Of a stretch of 34,464 nucleotides of DNA, positions 7,402 through 14,313 are shown piece after piece. The position numbers and the translations under genes were made by a program. The stretch is from a virus. Under the pieces are notes generated by a model. It saw only the letters and a program-made list of their open reading frames with translations. It searched no databases and was not told the origin of the DNA. The DNA is taken from IMG/VR virus record IMGVR_UViG_3300007735_000653, positions 1 through 34,464 of that record. One strand, given 5' to 3'. Position 1 is the first letter of the stretch. Each line of letters opens with the position of its first letter.

Positions 7402-7472
7402 TTCAGGTTCCTATAATGGACGTAGAGCGGTTTCCGAAACCGATAATGAAGGTCCGATTCCTTCACCTGAAG
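7402..7472 (+). tRNA. tRNA-Arg (anticodon CCG)
   Basis: A full cloverleaf can be folded. The acceptor TTCAGGT (7402-7408) pairs perfectly with ACCTGAA (7465-7471). The D stem is CTAT/GTAG with GG in its loop. The anticodon loop TTCCGAA has anticodon CCG, on a stem with four pairs and a G-A mismatch at its base. The T stem GAAGG/CCTTC has loop TCCGATT. The CCA end is not encoded. It reads Arg CGG, a codon that should be rare in this AT-rich phage. It stands alone on the plus strand within the repeat-rich non-coding stretch. Confidence 0.8.
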
Positions 7473-8351
7473 CCTAAAATTTTGGCGGGTATAGAAAGAA
7501 TGTCCTAATCCCCCCAGTGTAATAACAAACCTTTCAAACCTTATAGCCTGATATCACCATAGCCAGATAGTCCAGATAGCCAGAAAGTAAGGTTTGAACC
7601 TATGTGCGATTATCTGGTTTGATAATGAGAATATGCACAATATGGATCCAGGGCGATGGTTTGATACCCGCTAATTTAAGGCTTTGAAGGCTTTTAAATA
7701 CGATGTAGGAGGGTTTGATAAGAGAAATAAATCTTACTGATATTTTTTATTTATAGTTAAAAGGGAGGAAAGTGGAGGATAGTGGGTGATTGAGCGATTT
7801 TATAGATGGCGTCGTAATCCTCTGGCGGCCAAACCTCCCATCCCCAAACCTTCCAAACCTTTCTATCCCGCATATCTGGCATGCATTATATACCCAAAAC
7901 CATGGTTTGTCAAACCTTCATAGCCCAAAAACCCCTATAAAAACATAACGAAAAAGTTATAAAATCTTTTAAAACACCAGGAAAAAATCTAGAAAGGTTT
8001 GATAACTATGGTAAAAGTTTTAAATAATTCGCAATTTAAATTCCCGCTTCGTAATGTCTAATAGTACTACGACTCAGCGCCCCGCAGGGACGCAAAAACG
8101 GCGGGGATAAAAAGATATACCCATACTCCTAGTAGTATACAAACCATATCTTCTGGATATAAGGTTTGGCAGATATGAGGTTTGAAGGTTTGATATTGGA
8201 AGGTTTGAAGGTTTGGTATGAATCTGGAAAATTCTACAGATTACGTAATCTCCCACGATCTGGGATTTTTTGAAAAGGGTTCTTAATGTCTTTTAGAGAA
8301 ATCTATGTCCGTTTTGGGTGGTTTGATATGATTTTACCCGAGGGGGCAGGA
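7473..8351. other. Gene-free, repeat-rich region
   Basis: About 880 bases without a convincing gene. It contains most GGTTTGATA copies, a CCAGATAG cluster (7561-7582), a GC-rich stem CCCCGC/GCGGGG (8079-8106) that stands out from the AT-rich surroundings, and a dyad ATAAC-N6-GTTAT (7945-7960). Short frames exist, such as 17 and 18 codons at about 8009-8110, but lack support. Possible roles are an origin, a recombination or packaging site, or a non-coding RNA locus. Confidence 0.6.
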
Positions 8352-8618
8352 CTACGCCTGATCTCCCAGCAATTCGTCAAGGCTTTCCCACTCTTTATCC
8401 TCAACTTGTAGCGAAGCAATAAATAAATCATAGGTTTCATTTATGTATAACTCTGACTGGGTTGTTGGCAGAACAATTTCATTTGTTAAGAAATAGGCAA
8501 GTGGCAAACCTAAATCGTTATACTCTATAAAATCTTGTAAGTCCTCATCATGACGATAGTTCATCCACAACTCAGCAAGGATAGTTATTTTGTTTTGCAT
8601 TGAATTACCGCCTGCCAT
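8352..8618 (-). CDS. Conserved small phage protein, unknown function
   Basis: 88 residues from ATG 8618, preferred because GGGGAG lies about 7 nt upstream. An upstream in-frame start at 8681 would overlap the previous gene heavily. The sequence (ILAELWMNYRHDEDLQDFIEYNDLGLPLAYF...YINETYDLFIASL) matches a type of acidic helical protein recurrent in actinobacteriophages. It overlaps the 8605-8838 gene by 14 bases. Confidence 0.7.
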   Translation of the reverse strand: MAGGNSMQNKITILAELWMNYRHDEDLQDFIEYNDLGLPLAYFLTNEIVLPTTQSELYINETYDLFIASLQVEDKEWESLDELLGDQA

Positions 8619-8838
8619 TATAAACTCCCCTATCCAATTGGTCAACTTCTTTATTATACTGCATGGCTTCCAAAACCTCATTAGCCCTAGTATAAATAAT
8701 ATGGGGTGAAGCCTTTGCTAAATAAAATCCTATGGCTTCAAGGTCAAGAGTGAAATCAGATAACAAGGTAGTTATTCTACCTGCGACCTTTTCCTCTTTA
8801 CTAATTCCCAGCCGAATAGACCTACGCATAAACCCCAT
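8605..8838 (-). CDS. Small protein of unknown function
   Basis: 77 residues, basic N-terminus (MGFMRRSIRLGISKEEK) then helical. ATG 8838 is six bases after a TAGAAT -10, so translation is probably leaderless. An internal Met4 is possible. It is the first gene of a two-gene unit with 8352-8618. No recognised domain. Confidence 0.65.
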   Translation of the reverse strand: MGFMRRSIRLGISKEEKVAGRITTLLSDFTLDLEAIGFYLAKASPHIIYTRANEVLEAMQYNKEVDQLDRGVYNGRR

Positions 8839-8844
8839 ATCCCA

Positions 8845-8873
8845 ATTCTATCAAAAAGTATAGAGAAGCGCAA
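8845..8873 (-). promoter_or_regulatory. Sigma70-type promoter, leaderless
   Basis: Minus strand: TTGCGC (8868-8873), 17-nt spacer, TAGAAT (8845-8850), six bases, ATG 8838. The -35 lies inside the 8865-8895 stem-loop. Confidence 0.6.
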
Positions 8874-8895
8874 ACCCACCACAAGAATGCGCTTC
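8865..8895 (-). terminator. Stem-loop between two minus-strand units
   Basis: GAAGCGC (8865-8871) and GCGCTTC (8889-8895) can pair over a 17-nt loop, between the stop at 8932 and the next promoter, followed on the minus strand by a T-rich stretch. It could end the upstream transcript. It also covers the -35 box and might instead be an operator. Confidence 0.45.
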
Positions 8896-8931
8896 CCCCT
8901 GTCTATAGCGAGAGGTGACCCCTACCTCCGC

Positions 8932-9303
8932 TTATGAAGCCCCCACACTGGAAAGGACAGTGCTGGGCAAATTATAATTAATAAAACTATCAATGCTCTT
9001 ATGGTCTACCCCATCATGACTGATAGTGTTATTAGTCAGGTCAATTAATATTGGATGGTCCATCCATTGCTGATTGTTAGGGTTGCAGGCATATAGTCCA
9101 AACCCTGTTTCATCCATAATGGAATCCTTTAGTAGATGACTAACAGCCATACGTGTATAGTATTCAGTATCCCCTTTACGTGGAGCAGCATGCTGCAGGG
9201 CCTGAGCAAGATCTTGATACATACTGTCTTCGCCCCAATGGCTGTACAGCGCTACTGCTAGATCCTCTGACTGTTTAAATACGAATGTGCAACGTGCTCC
9301 CAT
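8932..9303 (-). CDS. Conserved phage protein of unknown function
   Basis: 123 residues, MGARCTFVFKQSEDLAVALYSHWGEDSMYQDLAQAL.... The N-terminus looks like the 'R-x-x-F-x-F-x-x-x-x-x-x-x-L-Y-x-H-W-G-G' family of small proteins found in actinobacteriophages and mobile elements. Start 9303 overlaps the upstream stop (TAATG). It is the last gene of the 10648-8932 unit. Confidence 0.7.
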   Translation of the reverse strand: MGARCTFVFKQSEDLAVALYSHWGEDSMYQDLAQALQHAAPRKGDTEYYTRMAVSHLLKDSIMDETGFGLYACNPNNQQWMDHPILIDLTNNTISHDGVDHKSIDSFINYNLPSTVLSSVGAS

Positions 9304-9461
9304 TACTCTTCCTCGTTTTTCTCTACTAGGTCAGGTACGATTGATAATTGGTTTGATACCTCGTTAAAAATGGCATCTTCGTCTTCAGTGTCAGTCTCAT
9401 ATATAAAATTCATATAATCGCCTGTTGGTTCAAAGATTACTTCAATTTCCCATTTAGCCAT
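9303..9461 (-). CDS. Small acidic protein
   Basis: 52 residues, MAKWEIEVIFEPTGDYMNF..., very acidic at the C-terminus. The start overlaps the 9461-9652 stop by one base and its own stop overlaps the next ATG (TAATG). A GGTTTGATA copy lies inside it on the other strand. The beta-strand-rich start is similar in feel to the 9461-9652 product, hinting at related small folds. Function unknown. Confidence 0.62.
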   Translation of the reverse strand: MAKWEIEVIFEPTGDYMNFIYETDTEDEDAIFNEVSNQLSIVPDLVEKNEEE

Positions 9462-9652
9462 TAGAGTGTCTCCTCTGACTGTACTGATTCAATTAGGTCC
9501 CATGCAATTCCTGAACCATCTGCAATTGTTACAGCATATTCATCTAGGAATTCATTTTCTGCAATGTCTCGTGCATCAACATCGCTCTCTGCATCTATAA
9601 TGCGGAAGGACTTGGTAATTTGTCCTATGACTTTAATTTCGTAAGTTGGCAT
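9461..9652 (-). CDS. Small protein of unknown function
   Basis: 63 residues, MPTYEIKVIGQITKSFRIID..., a beta-rich start then an acidic helix (DARDIAENEFLDEY) and W51. The layout resembles a beta-beta-alpha-beta fold of small proteins frequent in phage accessory regions. GGAG precedes the ATG. It overlaps the upstream gene by 20 bases. No function assigned. Confidence 0.65.
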   Translation of the reverse strand: MPTYEIKVIGQITKSFRIIDAESDVDARDIAENEFLDEYAVTIADGSGIAWDLIESVQSEETL

Positions 9653-10103
9653 TGTGGGTCTCCATTTCTTCTAGTTCCTTAAGTTCTTCTACTGTAGCAC
9701 AGCCAGCACATTTTTCCAAATCCTCAAACTTATCATAATGTAAGGCTGCTGCTTCATCTTCCCACATCTCTCCACAGTTAGAACATTCGTAGATATCTTC
9801 ATCAACGATCTGTATCTGATAGTCCTTGCTACCATCAAAGGGCACGGCAGTTACAAAGTACCCAATCCTATTAACTATACGCATACCTTGAAATATATAG
9901 GTACCGCCATTATCCCCATCACAATAAGTCCATATCCTATTAGGCTCCTGAGATTGGACAAACCTTAACTCATCGTCATATGTCTCAAACATATAGCCTA
10001 CGCCTTCCTCAGTTTGGAATGAGGCATTGTCATCTATATGGTTTGGGATTGGCTTGAATGTGTCAAACCACTCTTCCTCTGTAAGTTCTATCAGGTCGTT
10101 CAT
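9633..10103 (-). CDS. Zinc-ribbon-containing phage protein
   Basis: 156 residues. The N-terminal half starts DLIELTEEEWFDTFKPIPNH and contains WTYCDGDNGGTYIFQGMRIVNRIGYFVT, a beta-rich domain seen in many phages. The C-terminal half has C113-x2-C116 and a later C-x2-C (CAGC), making a zinc ribbon with intervening histidine. GGAG lies a few bases upstream of ATG 10103. Function unknown, perhaps nucleic-acid or protein binding. Confidence 0.7.
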   Translation of the reverse strand: MNDLIELTEEEWFDTFKPIPNHIDDNASFQTEEGVGYMFETYDDELRFVQSQEPNRIWTYCDGDNGGTYIFQGMRIVNRIGYFVTAVPFDGSKDYQIQIVDEDIYECSNCGEMWEDEAAALHYDKFEDLEKCAGCATVEELKELEEMETHNANLRN

Positions 10104-10111
10104 TGGTCTCC

Positions 10112-10648
10112 TTAGAAGTGGAAGTCTACAGGTACTAGATAGTGTAGCGCAGCCTCTTCAGGTTTGTCAAGGCGCTCTTCCAGATACTGCAGACTAGATG
10201 TGAATTCATTATGGTCAAAAAAGGAACTGTCAGGTGTCCACTGACTGTTAAGCATATCTATTGCTTCTTTGATTTCCCAGCGAGAAAAATCAAACTGTCT
10301 CTTATCATCTAGTTTACAATCATTACTAATATAATCAACTACATCTGACTTAAGATTATCAAAGGCATTATCAAGTTTGGTAAGTTTATCGTTCATGTAG
10401 TTAATGCGATAGCGCTTGATATCTTCTATTATTTTCTTAAACTCATCAGGCTTCTCAGCATATGAAATAATCATGTCAGAAGAATTTTTATAGGCACTCT
10501 CTGACCAGCGGCCACCACCTACGACATGCCAGTCTGACCAGTCAGCCATACGGTTTCCGTCTTCATTTGGCATAAGACTAACAGTAACGATGTCAAAGGC
10601 TTCTTGTCTATCTTTTGCTTTTGTTGCTATCCAGTGGAGCGTATGCAT
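10112..10648 (-). CDS. Conserved phage protein of unknown function
   Basis: 178 residues, starts MHTLHWIATKAKDRQEAFDIV, contains WSDWHVVGGGRWSE (about 37-50), then a long helical section and a C-terminal LVPVDFHF. The W-x-D-W-x-x-x-G-G-R-W pattern recurs in phage proteins of unknown role. GAG before the ATG gives a weak ribosome site. It is the first gene of a four-gene unit with its own strong promoter and a CRP-like palindrome upstream. Confidence 0.7.
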   Translation of the reverse strand: MHTLHWIATKAKDRQEAFDIVTVSLMPNEDGNRMADWSDWHVVGGGRWSESAYKNSSDMIISYAEKPDEFKKIIEDIKRYRINYMNDKLTKLDNAFDNLKSDVVDYISNDCKLDDKRQFDFSRWEIKEAIDMLNSQWTPDSSFFDHNEFTSSLQYLEERLDKPEEAALHYLVPVDFHF

Positions 10649-10679
10649 TGTGGGTCTCTTTCTCTAGGTTCTTAATACA

Positions 10680-10708
10680 ATTTTATATTAATGAAGTGGC
10701 AATGTCAA
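10680..10708 (-). promoter_or_regulatory. Sigma70-type promoter
   Basis: Minus strand: perfect TTGACA (10703-10708), 17-nt spacer, TAAAAT (10680-10685). Predicted start about 10673. A CRP-like palindrome is centred about 53 nt upstream of that start. Confidence 0.72.
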
Positions 10709-10709
10709 C

Positions 10710-10892
10710 CTATACGTGTGTGATCTCTGTCACATTAAGTTTGTTTATCCTAATAATGTTGGCAGATCCACAGGAGCACCATCCTCTATAGTCATCTAAA
10801 TTTTTCAGGGTAGTTATCTCAGTCAATGCATCACAATCAGTACATAGATACTCATACCTAGTCCAGGTCTTATCCATAGTAAGTGTTTTCAT
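10710..10892 (-). CDS. Zinc-ribbon protein
   Basis: 60 residues, MKTLTMDKTWTRYEYLCTDC..., with C17-x2-C20 and C39-x-C41, a likely zinc ribbon. AGAAGGG upstream supports ATG 10892. Met6 is an alternative. Its 3' end carries the CRP-like palindrome that may control the next unit. Function unknown. Confidence 0.65.
   Translation of the reverse strand: MKTLTMDKTWTRYEYLCTDCDALTEITTLKNLDDYRGWCSCGSANIIRINKLNVTEITHV
10719..10734. promoter_or_regulatory. CRP/GlxR-like palindrome
   Basis: TGTGATCTCTGTCACA, a perfect TGTGA-N6-TCACA site, inside the 3' end of the 10710-10892 gene and upstream of the 10680-10708 promoter. Confidence 0.65.
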
Positions 10893-11034
10893 CTATATAC
10901 CCTTCTGCTAGCAAACCATCAAAGAAATCATGTATCTTTAATAAACCTGGTAGTGTAGAAGAATTGGCGGTAGCAATAACTTTATCTAACGCTCCACCCA
11001 TTTCCTGTATATCACTATATGTATAACCTAACAT
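10870..11034 (-). CDS. Small protein of unknown function
   Basis: 54 residues from ATG 11034 (MLGYTYSDIQEMGGALDKVI...), chosen because GGAGG lies just upstream and because it overlaps the previous stop as TAATG. An earlier in-frame start at 11091 lacks support. It overlaps the next gene by 23 bases. No domain recognised. Confidence 0.65.
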   Translation of the reverse strand: MLGYTYSDIQEMGGALDKVIATANSSTLPGLLKIHDFFDGLLAEGYIDENTYYG

Positions 11035-11195
11035 TATTCCTCCCAATACTTGACAATAGTTTTTAATGTGGTATGTATGTGACAATCGCAATCCCCACTA
11101 GCCATGCTATCCATAAAGTCTAGATGTGAGAAATTATCTTCGTATATGGTTTCTACTAGTTCGCTAATGGTATAAGGTTTGTAAGTTGTGGTCAT
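11034..11195 (-). CDS. Small protein of unknown function
   Basis: 53 residues, MTTTYKPYTISELVETIYED..., acidic and helical, with a CDCH cluster (33-36). ATG 11195 lies six bases after a GATAAT -10, so the mRNA is predicted leaderless. It starts a three-gene overlapping unit. Confidence 0.62.
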   Translation of the reverse strand: MTTTYKPYTISELVETIYEDNFSHLDFMDSMASGDCDCHIHTTLKTIVKYWEE

Positions 11196-11201
11196 GAATT
11201 A

Positions 11202-11230
11202 ATTATCCTACAAAATGGGAAAAATGTCAA
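11202..11230 (-). promoter_or_regulatory. Sigma70-type promoter, leaderless
   Basis: Minus strand: TTGACA (11225-11230), 17-nt spacer, GATAAT (11202-11207), six bases, ATG 11195. The spacer tttttcccat is shared with the 15226-15254 promoter. Confidence 0.7.
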
Positions 11231-11309
11231 CTATCCGTAATGAGAAACTGGGAAAAATATGATATCAACGTAATACAATTATAACAAAAATGTTATGCTC
11301 GGGCAACTG

Positions 11310-11383
11310 CGATCCCAACGGGACTTGAACCCGTAGCCTTTACCGTGACAGGGTAACGATCTAACCAATTGATCTATGGGACC
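11310..11383 (-). tRNA. tRNA-Asp (anticodon GTC)
   Basis: Minus strand folds into a clean cloverleaf. The acceptor GGTCCCA/TGGGATC has one G-T pair. The D stem is GATC/GATC with GG in its loop, the anticodon stem TTACC/GGTAA carries loop CTGTCAC (anticodon GTC), and the T stem ACGGG/CCCGT has loop TTCAAGT. CCA is not encoded. It lies between the DUF932 gene and the 11195 promoter. Confidence 0.93.
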
Positions 11384-11387
11384 AGCG

Positions 11388-11420
11388 GAGCAGTTTTAAA
11401 TCTTGCTCAGGATTTTTTTA
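11388..11420 (+). terminator. GAGCA/TGCTC stem-loop with T run
   Basis: GAGCA (11388-11392) and TGCTC (11404-11408) pair over an AT-rich loop, then AGGA and a T run on the plus strand, abutting the stop of the DUF932 gene. This orientation would stop antisense transcription. It is one of several near-copies (12579, 14066, 16470). Confidence 0.5.
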
Positions 11421-12437
11421 CTAAACTATTTGCAAAGTATTTTGCACAACAGTTAGCAAACGATTTTTCTCTGCGTTAATTGCAGGGTCAAATCCAGAAG
11501 CAGAAGCAAACATGCTTTCGCTATTACCACCACGAGCAGAACGATACCAGTCTAAACGCTCAGTTAGTGCATTGAACGCACCCCACGCATTACCAGCAAT
11601 CATTCCGTTAAATTCGCCAGTGTAAATATCGTTAATCATATCTACCTTGTTTTCCCATTTCTTTACCGCACCCTTAGTATCTTTATCAGGCTTAGGATAA
11701 GCAGCAAGAATAATGTCGTTGAAATCTTTTGCGGAGATTTCTTTTGCTATCATAGCGTGAGCCATCTTATCAAATTCGTCCATGTAAGAATTAGCCATGC
11801 CTAGTGCCTGACGAGCAACAGCAATCTTGCCCTCAGCAGTTTGTGTATGACGGATTTTGAAAGATTGCTTTACGCCGTCTTTTTTCTTAGTGCGGTTAAG
11901 TGCCACATTAAGAGTGTTAGCGCACACAACACGAACAGGTGTTATGCTTGCTTGAATAGCGATTGAACCATCATGTGATGTGTTAATGAGCAGATAAGTT
12001 TTAACAACATCTGCCACGCCGTTAGGGTCTAACACAGTTTCACGCTCTAATGCAAGAGAGCCAAATACTACACGACCACCACGAATTGAGCCAGCAGTTT
12101 CCCAGCGACCCCCACCATCAAGAATGTTATCACCAAATGAAAACAAATCTTCATTTTGTAGTGGAACATAACGCTCACCAACAATTCCCAAAACATCAGT
12201 TTGAGATTTATCAGTAGGATTAGTGCGGACAACATATTGGTAAGATTTATCAGATACTAAACTAGATGGGATTTCTAAATCCTCTAATCTAACATTCCAA
12301 TTATTTAAGTTAGCAGCAGCAAGCATTTCGCTTGTATTTTTCTCAGTATCAAATACAGTACCAAGATTGTGCCATGCAGGTTCACGGAATGAAGCAAAAC
12401 TTGCTACACCGTTTTGAGTTTCTAACTCATGAGCCAT
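11421..12437 (-). CDS. DUF932 / TIGR03299 phage-plasmid-like protein
   Basis: 338 residues. The N-terminus MAHELETQNGVASFASFREP with AWHNLGTVF matches the start of the TIGR03299/DUF932 family, which is widespread in phages and plasmids. The family's later features are also visible: ERYVPLQNEDLFSFGDNIL (about 87-105), and TPVRVVCANTLNVAL (about 167-181). Its biochemical role is not established. It has its own TTGACA/TAAACT promoter and a ribosome site GAAAGG upstream, and is followed by a stem-loop and tRNA-Asp, so it is a single-gene unit. Confidence 0.88.
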   Translation of the reverse strand: MAHELETQNGVASFASFREPAWHNLGTVFDTEKNTSEMLAAANLNNWNVRLEDLEIPSSLVSDKSYQYVVRTNPTDKSQTDVLGIVGERYVPLQNEDLFSFGDNILDGGGRWETAGSIRGGRVVFGSLALERETVLDPNGVADVVKTYLLINTSHDGSIAIQASITPVRVVCANTLNVALNRTKKKDGVKQSFKIRHTQTAEGKIAVARQALGMANSYMDEFDKMAHAMIAKEISAKDFNDIILAAYPKPDKDTKGAVKKWENKVDMINDIYTGEFNGMIAGNAWGAFNALTERLDWYRSARGGNSESMFASASGFDPAINAEKNRLLTVVQNTLQIV

Positions 12438-12463
12438 TTTTATCCTTTCGGTTGTTTTAATTA

Positions 12464-12492
12464 AGTTTAGCAGTCATGGCAGACAATGTCAA
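12464..12492 (-). promoter_or_regulatory. Sigma70-type promoter for the DUF932 gene
   Basis: Minus strand: TTGACA (12487-12492), 17-nt spacer ttgtctgccatgactgc, TAAACT (12464-12469). The spacer and downstream TTA match several other promoters here. Confidence 0.75.
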
Positions 12493-12537
12493 ATAGGATT
12501 AGGGGAAAAGGTTTAATCTTCTTAATTAGGATAAAAC

Positions 12538-12550
12538 GGACATTTCGGAC
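12538..12550. promoter_or_regulatory. 9-nt-spaced GGAC direct repeat
   Basis: CGGACATTTCGGAC holds GGAC at 12538 and 12547. The same GGAC-N5-GGAC arrangement recurs at 14403, 17326 and, as GTCC, at 22382. Candidate operator. Confidence 0.4.
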
Positions 12551-12578
12551 TTGCCCGAGGATTTTTTGCAAAGAGGTG

Positions 12579-12602
12579 GAGCCTTTTTAGGACGTGCTCA
12601 GG
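12579..12602 (+). other. GAGC/GCTC stem-loop
   Basis: GAGC (12579-12582) and GCTC (12596-12599) flank a T-rich loop just beyond the stop of the 12629-13108 gene. It is a weaker copy of the 11388 and 14066 elements. Confidence 0.35.
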
Positions 12603-12628
12603 TCCGTTTTGATAGCCCCCTATCAAAT

Positions 12629-13108
12629 TTAGTAGTGGTCCTCTAATGAGACTTCGTCTACAGTTAAATCTGCGTCATAGTCATATGAACTTAACTCAGC
12701 CTCAATTGAAACATTGTTTAAGTCAAAGTCAGCAATCTCTGACATTGGTACACTGATTGTTCCACTGAATGAAACAGTTCCCTGTACTTCAATTTCCTTG
12801 ACTGGATTAATACCAAAGAGTTCGCATAGCGCTACAAGAACTTCTTCTTTAGAATAGTTAGGGTCATACCATTCTACAATATTTTCTTCAAGTTGTCTTA
12901 CTGTTCCCTGCAGACTACGTAAAGATTCCTCACGAGCACGTGCACTATGAAGGTCCCATTCAAGGTCTGTTACCTTGGATGTTAGATATGTTGGCTCTTC
13001 AGGAGCAGCATATGTGCCTGCGATTGCTTTATATGTTACTAGTAGATTTGGATTATAAGGTACTTCTAGTTTGTCAATTGTTACGGCGTCACTGATATTG
13101 GTTGACAT
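12629..13108 (-). CDS. Phage protein of unknown function with coiled coil
   Basis: 159 residues. The middle (about 42-80) is a helical, coiled-coil-like stretch (VTDLEWDLHSARAREESLRS...). The C-terminal part is acidic with beta strands (VQGTVSFSGTISVPMSE) and ends DYDADLTVDEVSLEDHY. The layout resembles small accessory proteins of actinobacteriophages. Single-gene unit with its own promoter. A CRP-like palindrome is centred about 75 nt upstream of the predicted start. Confidence 0.7.
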   Translation of the reverse strand: MSTNISDAVTIDKLEVPYNPNLLVTYKAIAGTYAAPEEPTYLTSKVTDLEWDLHSARAREESLRSLQGTVRQLEENIVEWYDPNYSKEEVLVALCELFGINPVKEIEVQGTVSFSGTISVPMSEIADFDLNNVSIEAELSSYDYDADLTVDEVSLEDHY

Positions 13109-13140
13109 TATGGGGCCTGCTTTCTGTTGTTGTTAATATA

Positions 13141-13169
13141 ATAATATCAGGAATGTTGGGGAAATGCAA
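13141..13169 (-). promoter_or_regulatory. Sigma70-type promoter
   Basis: Minus strand: TTGCAT (13164-13169), 17-nt spacer, TATTAT (13141-13146), serving the 13108 gene. Confidence 0.62.
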
Positions 13170-13201
13170 ACTCATTTCTTAATTAGTCTCACATAATGGG
13201 A

Positions 13202-13217
13202 TGTGATTTAGATCACA
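13202..13217. promoter_or_regulatory. CRP/GlxR-like palindrome
   Basis: TGTGATTTAGATCACA, perfect TGTGA-N6-TCACA. It is centred about 75 nt upstream of the predicted start of the 13108 gene. An overlapping dyad TCACAT-N6-ATGTGA begins at about 13190. Confidence 0.65.
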
Positions 13218-13331
13218 CGTCTCGGGGGATTTTTGCAGGGCAATTAAAAGATGAGCAGTTTAGAACTCATACTCAGGAGTCTTATCTCAGGAATAACTTA
13301 GCAATTAAGCCAAGTGCTTATCAGAGATAAA

Positions 13332-13502
13332 TTATTTAGTTGTGCTTACCATAGCAAGACGACGAGAGCCGTTTGCTAATTGTAGAGATACTCTAGTAAG
13401 TTTAGAGTTAAGTGGTGAGAACTTTACAATTCTACCAGTTACGCCTGTTTTACTAGTGGTGAATAAATCACCGATTTGGTATGTGTATCCGCCTAGTGTC
13501 AT
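13332..13502 (-). CDS. Small SH3-like protein, paralogue of 14115-14279
   Basis: 56 residues from ATG 13502 (MTLGGYTYQIGDLFTTSKTG...). The start is set by AAGGA upstream and by the promoter at 13540-13568, which excludes an earlier in-frame start at 13568. The pattern Y-x-x-G-D-x-x-x-x-x-K-x-x-x-T-G-x-I aligns with the 14115-14279 product, and both have near-identical promoter regions, so they look like a duplication. The beta-rich sequence suggests a small barrel. Function unknown. Confidence 0.68.
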   Translation of the reverse strand: MTLGGYTYQIGDLFTTSKTGVTGRIVKFSPLNSKLTRVSLQLANGSRRLAMVSTTK

Positions 13503-13539
13503 GATTTTCCTTTTCTGTTTATGGTGGTTTGTTATATTA

Positions 13540-13568
13540 AGTCTAACATTTTTTAGCGGGGAAGTCAA
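13540..13568 (-). promoter_or_regulatory. Sigma70-type promoter
   Basis: Minus strand: TTGACT (13563-13568), 17-nt spacer ending aaaaaatgt, TAGACT (13540-13545). The stretch aaaaaatgtTAGACTTAA is identical to that at the 14314-14342 promoter. Confidence 0.7.
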
Positions 13569-13594
13569 ATACCCTTCCCCACCTAATTATCTAA

Positions 13595-14017
13595 TTAAAG
13601 ATAACGAGCAATAGCGTTGTAGGTTGAGGTATTAACTGTTTCCTCGTCTGTCATTTTGAGAATACGGATAGCGTTCTCAACTTCCTCTACTATCTCATTG
13701 TAAGTATGGCGGTGGATTTCCTCGTAGTCTTTTTCAGGCTCTTGTGGAAAGTCTTTGCCATCTGTTGTAATATCAAAATCAACATTTAGCGATTTAGTCC
13801 ATTGACGATAATTGGTGCGTAGGTTTTCTGCTTTAGCAAAATTAGCAATAGCCCACTCGCCAAGTGATTTTTGCCATGCGTCTTTTGCCAGTTTATATTT
13901 GGCTTCGTATTCATCTTGCTTTGAGTAGTCAGCCTTTGTCTTTGCTAACTTTGCTTCTAAGGCAGTAATGATTTTAGCCGTAGGGATTTTTACCTGTATT
14001 GCTTTGCCTCTTGCCAT
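13595..14017 (-). CDS. Helical protein of unknown function
   Basis: 140 residues. The first 60 (IPTAKIITALEAKLAKTKADYSKQ...) are a lysine-rich coiled-coil-like helix. The rest is acidic and helical and ends STYNAIARYL. No family recognised. No clear promoter is seen directly upstream. It may be read from the 14314-14342 promoter through the stem-loop at 14066. Confidence 0.66.
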   Translation of the reverse strand: MARGKAIQVKIPTAKIITALEAKLAKTKADYSKQDEYEAKYKLAKDAWQKSLGEWAIANFAKAENLRTNYRQWTKSLNVDFDITTDGKDFPQEPEKDYEEIHRHTYNEIVEEVENAIRILKMTDEETVNTSTYNAIARYL

Positions 14018-14065
14018 TTAGTTTTGTTTCCGTTTCTGTTGGTGGGTTTGATGGGGGTATTAAGT

Positions 14066-14098
14066 TGAGCAGTTTTAGTAGTCATGCTCAGGACTTTT
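14066..14098 (+). terminator. TGAGCA/TGCTCA stem-loop
   Basis: TGAGCA (14066-14071) and TGCTCA (14085-14090) pair perfectly, then GGAC and TTTT on the plus strand. It lies between the 14115-14279 gene end and the 14017 start. Same family as 11388 and 16470. Confidence 0.5.
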
Positions 14099-14114
14099 AG
14101 CCACTAGGCTAAGA

Positions 14115-14279
14115 TTACTTTGCTGTCCAAGTTGTCCAGCGAGTTGAGCCATTAACATCTAATTTAACACGAACATTACCATTTGCTTGTGGCACGATTT
14201 CTTTGATAACGCCTGTTGCCTTTGACTTTTGGCTTGTGTAGGTGTCGCCTACTTTGTATATTGCGTTTGCTACGGACAT
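14115..14279 (-). CDS. Small SH3-like protein, paralogue of 13332-13502
   Basis: 54 residues, MSVANAIYKVGDTYTSQKSK...GSTRWTTWTAK, with GGAG before ATG 14279. It aligns with the 13332-13502 product over the Y-x-x-G-D ... K-x-x-x-T-G-x-I core. Small beta-barrel proteins of this kind occur in phage accessory regions. The role is unknown. Confidence 0.68.
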   Translation of the reverse strand: MSVANAIYKVGDTYTSQKSKATGVIKEIVPQANGNVRVKLDVNGSTRWTTWTAK

Positions 14280-14313
14280 GTTTCTCCTTTGGTTGGTTTT
14301 TGCTTACTGTTTA

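Larger units (their letters stand above)
7082..8328 (+). repeat. Dispersed GGTTTGATA repeats
   Basis: The exact 9-mer GGTTTGATA occurs at 7082, 7364, 7616, 7658, 7712, 7996, 8187 and 8320, always on the plus strand. Many degenerate GGTTTGA/AAACCTTCC copies lie between them, for example the run at 8160-8218. Outside this stretch further plus-strand copies lie at 6378, 9350 and 21436. Spacing is irregular, so this is not a CRISPR. A random 9-mer would be expected far less than once here. Confidence 0.85.

Noticed and set aside
8009-8110. Two plus-strand mini frames (17 and 18 codons) in the gap
   Set aside because: Very short, no ribosome site, overlapping a GC-rich stem. Nothing supports translation.
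8074-8256. 60-codon minus-strand frame in the repeat-rich gap
   Set aside because: It is built across repeats, has no ribosome site or promoter at its start and a composition unlike other proteins here. Probably non-coding.
7082-8328. GGTTTGATA cluster considered as CRISPR or as Rep iterons
   Set aside because: Spacing is irregular, 9-mers are too short for CRISPR, and no Rep gene is in view. Left as an unexplained repeat.
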